This document shows positions 1 to 4,337 of a stretch of 14,129 bases of DNA, in pieces. The DNA is taken from assembly GCA_041657845.1 (NCBI GenBank), contig JBBABD010000020.1:1-14129 (forward strand). Reading direction: 5' to 3'. This DNA comes from Parcubacteria group bacterium. GTDB lineage: Bacteria > Patescibacteriota > Minisyncoccia > Moranbacterales > JAKLHP01. The translations under genes were made by a program, and so were the position numbers. Numbering within the stretch: position 1 is the stretch's first letter; every line of letters begins with the position of its first letter. The notes beneath the pieces are model-generated. The model was not told the origin of the DNA and searched no databases. It worked only from the letters and a program-made list of their open reading frames with translations.

Positions 1-34
1 CTTCTTTTTGACTCATGATAATGCGATTGTCCAT
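1..34 (-). CDS. Transposase N-terminus, ISNCY-like (partial)
   Basis: An ATG at 34-32 opens a reading frame, MDNRIIMSQKE, that runs off the window edge. The MSQKE opening resembles ISNCY (IS1202-type) transposases, whose N-terminus typically reads MSQKEL followed by a helix-turn-helix, as recalled from family members. The DDE catalytic domain would lie beyond the window. It is read away from tgt. With 11 codons visible, intactness cannot be judged. The IS-end features just upstream support the call more than the peptide does. Confidence 0.5.
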   Translation of the reverse strand, partial: MDNRIIMSQKE

Positions 35-39
35 TTGGT

Positions 40-65
40 TGATATTAGTGGTTAAACTAATATCA
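40..65. repeat. Perfect 10-bp inverted repeat in the IS end
   Basis: TGATATTAGT (40-49) and its exact reverse complement (56-65) are separated by the 6-nt loop GGTTAA. It lies between the sub-terminal motifs and the transposase start. It could be a transposase-binding site or an RNA hairpin limiting read-in expression of the transposase. No T-run follows on either strand, so it is not a normal terminator. Confidence 0.7.
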
Positions 66-80
66 TAACCTGCCGGGGCG

Positions 81-129
81 GACATTTCTACTTCCCGCTA
101 CTAGGACATTATCATTTCCTTGTGACATT
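81..129 (-). repeat. Three iterated AATGTC motifs at the IS tip
   Basis: Plus-strand GACATT occurs at 81-86, 105-110 and 124-129; the first two are extended to GGACATT. Spacings are 24 and 19 nt. This fits repeated transposase-binding sites in an IS terminus. The outermost copy overlaps the last codons of tgt. Confidence 0.6.
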
Positions 130-1269
130 TTTTTTGGGATAAAAATAATTGTCATTCCTCAGTTCTTTCATCAGATCGGCATAAAATTTCAGATTATGTT
201 TGCTGGCTAGGCGCATCGCCATCGGTTCTTTTTGAGAAAATAGGTAACGCATATATGCCTTGGAATAATTCCGGCACATTTCACAATCGCAATTTTCATC
301 AACTTTCGAAAAGTCGCTTTTATATTTTTCATTATTGATATTTATTGTTTCATAGAATTCAGACTTGCGAGTTGAGATTTGAGAGTTGAGATTTTTTCTG
401 ATAAAAAGTCTTCCGTGTCTACCTTCCCTCGTCGGAATTACACAATCAAACATGTCCCACCCGAAAGAAACACATTTTACAATATCTTCCGGCGTTCCGA
501 TTCCCAAAGCAAAACGCAAAGAACCTTCCGGAATAAAACTAGCGGTTTTTTCCAAAACTTCTTCCATAATATTCCCATCTTCATCAATATGCCTGGCGCC
601 AAAACCATAGCCGTCAAAGCCAATCTTAATCAAACCCTGGGCGCAATATTCTCGCAAATCAAGATATTCTCCCCCTTGGACAACTCCAAAAATAAGCGGC
701 CGATTTTCATCTTTAAGTTTTCGGCTTTCAACTTGCCTGCTATATTCATCTTTGCATCGCTTCGCCCACCTGATCGTTCTTTCTACTGCCCTCTTGATTT
801 TTTCCTTACTGTAATTGTTTGGCGGCGGATCGTCCAGGCACACCATCATATCCACTCCCAGATCAAATTGAATTTGAATTGCCTTTTCCGGAGTAAGAAT
901 ATGTTTCGATCCATCCAGAGAAGAGCGAAAAATAACTTCATTTTCGGTTATTTTTCCCATTTTAGAATTTTTATGGATGAGGGAAAAGACTTGATATCCG
1001 CCGGAATCGGAAAGAAGAGGCTGATTATAATTCATAAATCCATGGATTCCTCCGGATTTTTTGATTAGTTCCATCCCCGGTTTGAGATAGAGATGGTAAG
1101 TATTAACCACCATCGGACCAATTCCTGTCTCTTCTAAATCTCTCTGGCTTAAAGAACGCACAAAACCTCTGGTGGCGTCAGGCATAAAAAATGGGGATTT
1201 TATTTCCCCGTGATTTGTTTTTAATTTTCCCCACCTTCTATTCTCTTTTTTTTTGATCATTTCAAACAT
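112..1269 (-). CDS. tgt: tRNA-guanine transglycosylase (Tgt), divergent recognition loop
   Basis: Exchanges guanine-34 of GUN-anticodon tRNAs for a 7-deazaguanine base (preQ1 or queuine) in the cytoplasm. Family landmarks are present: SDSGGYQVFSL with D88, D146/D147, GVVQGG (195-200), FDCVIPTREGRHG with the nucleophilic Asp D275, and a zinc site C327-x-C329-x2-C332 plus H358. Length (385 aa) is normal. Three oddities stand out. The loop usually reading GGLxVGE reads GARHIDE (224-230), where the base's aminomethyl group is recognised. A repeat-coded insertion of about 14 residues lies at 293-309. The C-terminus ends soon after LMKELR, and its last codons overlap an IS tip. ATG at 1269 lies 10 nt after the upstream gene's stop, so the two are probably co-transcribed; there is no Shine-Dalgarno. 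Family certain; base specificity open. Confidence 0.95.
   Translation of the reverse strand: MFEMIKKKENRRWGKLKTNHGEIKSPFFMPDATRGFVRSLSQRDLEETGIGPMVVNTYHLYLKPGMELIKKSGGIHGFMNYNQPLLSDSGGYQVFSLIHKNSKMGKITENEVIFRSSLDGSKHILTPEKAIQIQFDLGVDMMVCLDDPPPNNYSKEKIKRAVERTIRWAKRCKDEYSRQVESRKLKDENRPLIFGVVQGGEYLDLREYCAQGLIKIGFDGYGFGARHIDEDGNIMEEVLEKTASFIPEGSLRFALGIGTPEDIVKCVSFGWDMFDCVIPTREGRHGRLFIRKNLNSQISTRKSEFYETININNEKYKSDFSKVDENCDCEMCRNYSKAYMRYLFSQKEPMAMRLASKHNLKFYADLMKELRNDNYFYPKKNVTRK
358..392 (-). repeat. Tandem 14-nt repeat inside tgt
   Basis: The minus strand reads AATCTCAACTC-T-CA directly followed by AATCTCAACTC-G-CA, an almost exact tandem repeat. It encodes the NLNSQISTR segment, which E. coli Tgt (from memory) lacks between the LFV strand and KYKSD. 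It looks like a mobile or expanding repeat caught in frame. Confidence 0.6.
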
Positions 1270-1279
1270 AATATTTCTA

Positions 1280-3184
1280 TTAATCTATAACTTCATATCT
1301 TCCATTTACGCTTGGATCTTCGGTGAGCCTATTATCTTTTTCTGGAATCTCGACTCGCACATCAACGCCAGTAAAATCATCTTTGGCCGTTAAAATCGAA
1401 CTATTGAGAAGAAGCACTGTCCTCCTTATCTGATTAATTTGAGGCACAATGCTTATTTGAAAGCTCGCTTCTCTGACTGGTTTCGATATTCCAACTCCGT
1501 TATTCAGATTCCCCAAATTCCATTCTATTTGATTAGTTCTCTCGTTAAAAATTATTGCCTCACTGCTAGGTGAAATTTTTCCCAGCCATTTTACTCCGGA
1601 TGGGATAGATGAAACAACTTTAACATCATTGATGTTATTGGAGACATTGATTATTTTCCAATGAATCGTATAGGAAGTTTCCTGTCCCACTTTCGGAGGA
1701 ATCGGTCCGGAATTTTCAAAAACTGAATCTTTGTAATATCCTTCAACTCCCAGAACTACTCTTGAATTCAATTTCAGCGTTATCGTATTGCTTGCTATTA
1801 TTTTGTTTGATCCTATAGGGCTAGGAATCGAGGGACTGTCAATTTTTGCCGTGCTTACTATGCTAAAATTTTTATCATTATCATTCTCAATAGGAATACG
1901 ATTCATAACAGGAATGGAGAATGATATTTTTCCGCTATCTCCTGGAGCCAGATTAGCAAGTCCGGGAATCTCTGACGCTCTCCAAATAATCACTTTCCTT
2001 GAAGCATTATATGATCCATTTTTTAGATCTAATTTGGAGAAATCCAGAACCCTGCTGTCGATTTCTTCCGTTACAATCGCATCTCTTAAGGCTATATCTC
2101 CGTTATTTTTATATTCAATCGTATATTTTAGCGTTTTCCCGGCATCAACATTCAAATCTGCTTGTTCGCTTAGATATTGTTTTATGGAAAGAATGGTCGA
2201 TGTTATTTTAGTTGTTGTTTCTTTTTGATTATAAACTATAAAATTTCCTCCTTCATCTTCATAGCCAAGATAAGCTTTGATAATTTTACTTTCGTCGCCA
2301 GATCCCTGAATATTTCCAGTGACAACAATTTTTCCGTCCTGATTCGGTTTTAAACTTCCCAAATACCAAACTCCATTCCCTTCCGAAGGAGCAAGATCGG
2401 AAGAAATAAATGAAAATCCCTCGGAATAATCAACTTTCAGCCTAACTCCATCGAAGTATTCAGCGCTTATATTTCTAAAACTAATCACATAATCAACTTT
2501 ATTCCCACTGGCGATTTCCGACGGAGCTTGAATTTCAAGAATAAGCGGAGAAGAATTGATATTTATTCCTAATTGGTTTTTTGACTGGAATTTTGCATTA
2601 AGATTGCTGGGAACATATTCGAGTGTTGCGTTAAGATAAATAATAGAGTCTTTGGCTGCAAAAAATGTCCCGCTAATTTCAATTGTTTCTGTTGAATATC
2701 CCTTGATAGTGCCCAGCAAAATTCTGCTGCTGGAAAGATTGTCTATTTTCAAATTCTGGCTTTCTTTCGGTTTGAAATTCTCCGGGTAACTAAGCAGTAT
2801 CTCAGCATTATTTAAGCTTGCTCTATTGTCATTCTTAAAGATTATTTTGTAGATTGAATTCTCTAAGCCATTAGATTGCGTCGGCCCTTCAATTTTGATT
2901 GAAACTCTTTCCTGGCTAAAAGCCGACTGTGTAAATTTAACATAACCCGTTATAAGAGCAGCAATAATAACGATTGCTCCGAAAACAATAGTTCCTAGTT
3001 TTAGAATTTTTTTTCTTTCAGGGTTTGCTGCATCATCTATTTTTTCCCACGTTTTTTCTTTCTTAAGACTATCCGCATTTTTGCTGGACGGACTAAAGGG
3101 ATCGAACTGACTGTCTTCATGCTTTATTCCTTCAAAATGAAAATCGGGATCATATATTTTTTTTTCAAGATCATCTAAGGACAT
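1280..3184 (-). CDS. Membrane-anchored surface protein with four DUF11-like Ig-type repeats
   Basis: 634 aa. A charged, probably cytoplasmic head (1-60) is followed by one transmembrane helix (about 61-81, rich in I/A/G/V) and a large outer part with no further membrane segment. The outer part contains four beta-rich units, starting near 94, 214, 332 and 476. Each pairs a YxIxFKN-type strand (YKIIFKND, YVISFRNI, YTIEYKNN, YTIHWKII) with a later W/LG strand (ILLGTI, WYLGSL, WNLGNL). This is the DUF11/conserved-repeat style of bacterial surface proteins, so a structural or adhesion role is an inference. There is no sorting motif. It follows recO after a repeat-filled gap and precedes tgt by 10 nt. 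The start codon sits beside an AT-rich repeat with no Shine-Dalgarno. Exact function unknown. Confidence 0.75.
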   Translation of the reverse strand: MSLDDLEKKIYDPDFHFEGIKHEDSQFDPFSPSSKNADSLKKEKTWEKIDDAANPERKKILKLGTIVFGAIVIIAALITGYVKFTQSAFSQERVSIKIEGPTQSNGLENSIYKIIFKNDNRASLNNAEILLSYPENFKPKESQNLKIDNLSSSRILLGTIKGYSTETIEISGTFFAAKDSIIYLNATLEYVPSNLNAKFQSKNQLGININSSPLILEIQAPSEIASGNKVDYVISFRNISAEYFDGVRLKVDYSEGFSFISSDLAPSEGNGVWYLGSLKPNQDGKIVVTGNIQGSGDESKIIKAYLGYEDEGGNFIVYNQKETTTKITSTILSIKQYLSEQADLNVDAGKTLKYTIEYKNNGDIALRDAIVTEEIDSRVLDFSKLDLKNGSYNASRKVIIWRASEIPGLANLAPGDSGKISFSIPVMNRIPIENDNDKNFSIVSTAKIDSPSIPSPIGSNKIIASNTITLKLNSRVVLGVEGYYKDSVFENSGPIPPKVGQETSYTIHWKIINVSNNINDVKVVSSIPSGVKWLGKISPSSEAIIFNERTNQIEWNLGNLNNGVGISKPVREASFQISIVPQINQIRRTVLLLNSSILTAKDDFTGVDVRVEIPEKDNRLTEDPSVNGRYEVID

Positions 3185-3345
3185 AAGAAATAATTTTCAA
3201 TAATCAATAATCAATTTACAATAAATTTTCAATGATTTGATTTTCAATTTTCAAAATTTGATTAATTAAAAATTGCGACTTGATTGAAAATTGAAAATTG
3301 TAAATTACCTTACTATTTTACCAAATTTAACCCCTTCTAACAAAT
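3185..3345. repeat. Dispersed AT-rich repeat, copy 1 (recO / surface-protein gap)
   Basis: The 161-nt gap holds reiterated TTTTCAAT / CAATAATCAATAATCAA motifs at 3192-3254 and the inverted form TTGAAAATTGAAAATTG at 3284-3300, making a long imperfect dyad. The part next to the start codon closely matches 9791-9835 upstream of rsmI, and the far edge (GAAAATTGTAAATTA) also recurs there. There is no ORF or clear terminator inside. No convincing promoter was found. Confidence 0.75.
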
Positions 3346-4062
3346 TTATTCTATCCACCTCAGAAACTCCCGTTTGATAATTTCAAGGTTAGCCAGATCT
3401 TTTTTTTCTGCTTTAAGCTTAATCAGCGACTTTAGGCTGTTTTGGAAAAAAATTCGAAGAATTTTTATAGCATTGGGATTAGTTATAACTCTTGTTTTCA
3501 AGCTTGCGATACATCTCTCACAAACAATTCCTCCTTGTTCAGGATCAAAATAGTTTTTTCCTTCTTTTACTTTTTCTTGGCAAAGAGCGCAATTCCCAAC
3601 TTCAATTTTGTATCCCAATTCTTCAAAAAGCTTGAAAATGAAACCGAGAGAAATTATTTCATTTTTATCCCGGTTATTTTCTTTGGCAATCTCATTCATT
3701 GTTTCCAAATATTCTCTGAGCAACTTAAAAATTTCCTGATCCTTGTTTTCATCCTTTATCATTTTTCCCAAAAGATTAATGGAGTCAAAAACATTCCCAA
3801 TGATTTCTAAATTTTTTCTGATTTCGGGAAAATTATTAATTATCAACGATCCGGTGATTTTCCCCATTCCCTGATTTTTGGCAACAAAAATCTCTGCCAA
3901 ATTAAAATTCTCCAGAAATCCCGCCAGTTTCGCGTTAGCCTTGCGGACGCTCTTGGCCAAAACCCGAATTTTTCCCGATTCTAAAGTATAAATAGTATAA
4001 ATCCGATCGGTTTCCCCAACATCTCTTTTGCTTAAAATTATTCCGGTGTATTTGTAATCCAT
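3346..4062 (-). CDS. recO: DNA repair protein RecO
   Basis: Helps load RecA at gaps in the RecFOR pathway by annealing DNA and displacing SSB. The N-terminal OB-fold (about 1-80) opens with the family-typical YKYTGIILSKRDVGETDRI and continues through the LAKSVRK strand. A helical middle follows, then a four-Cys zinc site (C158-x2-C161, C181-x2-C184) in the C-terminal half. The 238-aa length is ordinary. ATG at 4062 is only 6 nt downstream of a perfect TATAAT, so the mRNA is probably leaderless. A terminator just upstream isolates it from the ileS unit. RecO is not the only RecA loader in bacteria; no RecF or RecR gene is visible here. The call is firm from domain order and the zinc motif. Confidence 0.92.
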   Translation of the reverse strand: MDYKYTGIILSKRDVGETDRIYTIYTLESGKIRVLAKSVRKANAKLAGFLENFNLAEIFVAKNQGMGKITGSLIINNFPEIRKNLEIIGNVFDSINLLGKMIKDENKDQEIFKLLREYLETMNEIAKENNRDKNEIISLGFIFKLFEELGYKIEVGNCALCQEKVKEGKNYFDPEQGGIVCERCIASLKTRVITNPNAIKILRIFFQNSLKSLIKLKAEKKDLANLEIIKREFLRWIE

Positions 4063-4068
4063 AGGATA

Positions 4069-4074
4069 ATTATA
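4069..4074 (-). promoter_or_regulatory. -10 box giving a probably leaderless recO mRNA
   Basis: A perfect TATAAT at 4074-4069 on the minus strand lies 6 nt before the recO ATG, which would put the transcription start at or next to the A of ATG. No good -35 is visible; TTTTTC lies at the 17-nt spacing, in the T-run of the preceding terminator. Confidence 0.5.
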
Positions 4075-4077
4075 CGA

Positions 4078-4152
4078 TTAAATGGACAAATGAAAAAGGA
4101 GCCTGTTGCTTATGCAATTTGACTCCCTCTTTTTTCTCTTTCTCATCTTCAT
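4078..4152 (-). CDS. Candidate 24-aa basic peptide overlapping the 55-aa gene
   Basis: An ATG at 4152 overlaps the preceding stop as ATGA and is preceded by GAAGGAGG at 9-nt spacing, a layout expected for translational coupling. The peptide starts MKMRKRKKRESN, strongly basic. Against it: the terminator at 4093-4126 lies inside the frame, so most transcripts would end before the stop codon at 4080. It may be a real tiny gene on read-through transcripts, a device that brings ribosomes close to the terminator, or chance. Confidence 0.3.
   Translation of the reverse strand: MKMRKRKKRESNCISNRLLFHLSI
4093..4126 (-). terminator. Intrinsic terminator after the ileS / 55-aa gene unit
   Basis: On the minus strand GGAGTC (4126-4121) pairs with GGCTCC (4103-4098), with one G-T wobble. 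An inner TTGC-ATAA-GCAA hairpin lies inside, and TTTTT (4097-4093) follows. It ends the ileS transcript just before the recO promoter. Confidence 0.75.
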
Positions 4153-4316
4153 GATGCCAAACCTCCTTCAATGAAGACGAGTTTGCCTGCTTCTTTTTTT
4201 GCCAACAAATTTCTGACAAAATCGTCAAATGGCTCTTTATCCTTCCTCAAATAGAGAGAAAGGGTAAGGATACCTTCGACAAAAATCAACGAGACTAGAG
4301 CTAACATTACACTCAT
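4149..4316 (-). CDS. Small hypothetical membrane peptide (55 aa)
   Basis: Too short for most ORF filters. ATG at 4316 is preceded by GAGGAGGG at 4-nt spacing, one of the strongest RBSs in the window. The peptide begins MSVMLALVSLIFVEG, a single hydrophobic helix (about 2-22), followed by a charged tail (RKDKEPFDDFVRNLLAKKEAGK). This predicts one membrane span. It starts 21 nt after the ileS stop with no terminator between, and a terminator follows it, so it is probably the last gene of the T-box-controlled ileS unit. I do not recognise the family. A link to isoleucine supply is only guesswork. Confidence 0.55.
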   Translation of the reverse strand: MSVMLALVSLIFVEGILTLSLYLRKDKEPFDDFVRNLLAKKEAGKLVFIEGGLAS

Positions 4317-4337
4317 TTTCCCTCCTCGGTTCTTATT

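Larger units (their letters stand above)
1..127 (-). mobile_element. End of an ISNCY-like insertion sequence (cut by window edge)
   Basis: Read on the minus strand, this stretch holds three copies of AATGTC(C/A) (plus-strand GACATT at 81, 105 and 124), a perfect 10-bp hairpin (40-65), and then a start codon opening a transposase-like N-terminus at 34. Iterated sub-terminal motifs followed closely by a transposase start are typical of an IS end. The outer tip is probably the TGTCAC at 127-122, inside the last codons of tgt. The other end and any target duplication lie outside the window. The family assignment rests on only 11 residues. Confidence 0.6.

Noticed and set aside
40..65. Terminator for tgt
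   Set aside because: A perfect hairpin, but no T-run follows on the minus strand; it belongs to the IS end.
112..129. tgt as a pseudogene cut by the IS
   Set aside because: All catalytic and zinc residues are present and only the extreme C-terminus is touched, so it is kept as an intact gene.
379..1068. Long plus-strand ORF (229 aa) across tgt
   Set aside because: Antisense shadow of tgt; the minus-strand frame has all Tgt motifs and this frame shows no domain.
3185..3345. CRISPR-like array from repeated TTTTCAAT/CAATAATCAA units
   Set aside because: Units are short, irregular and without unique spacers of constant size; it is a low-complexity dispersed repeat.
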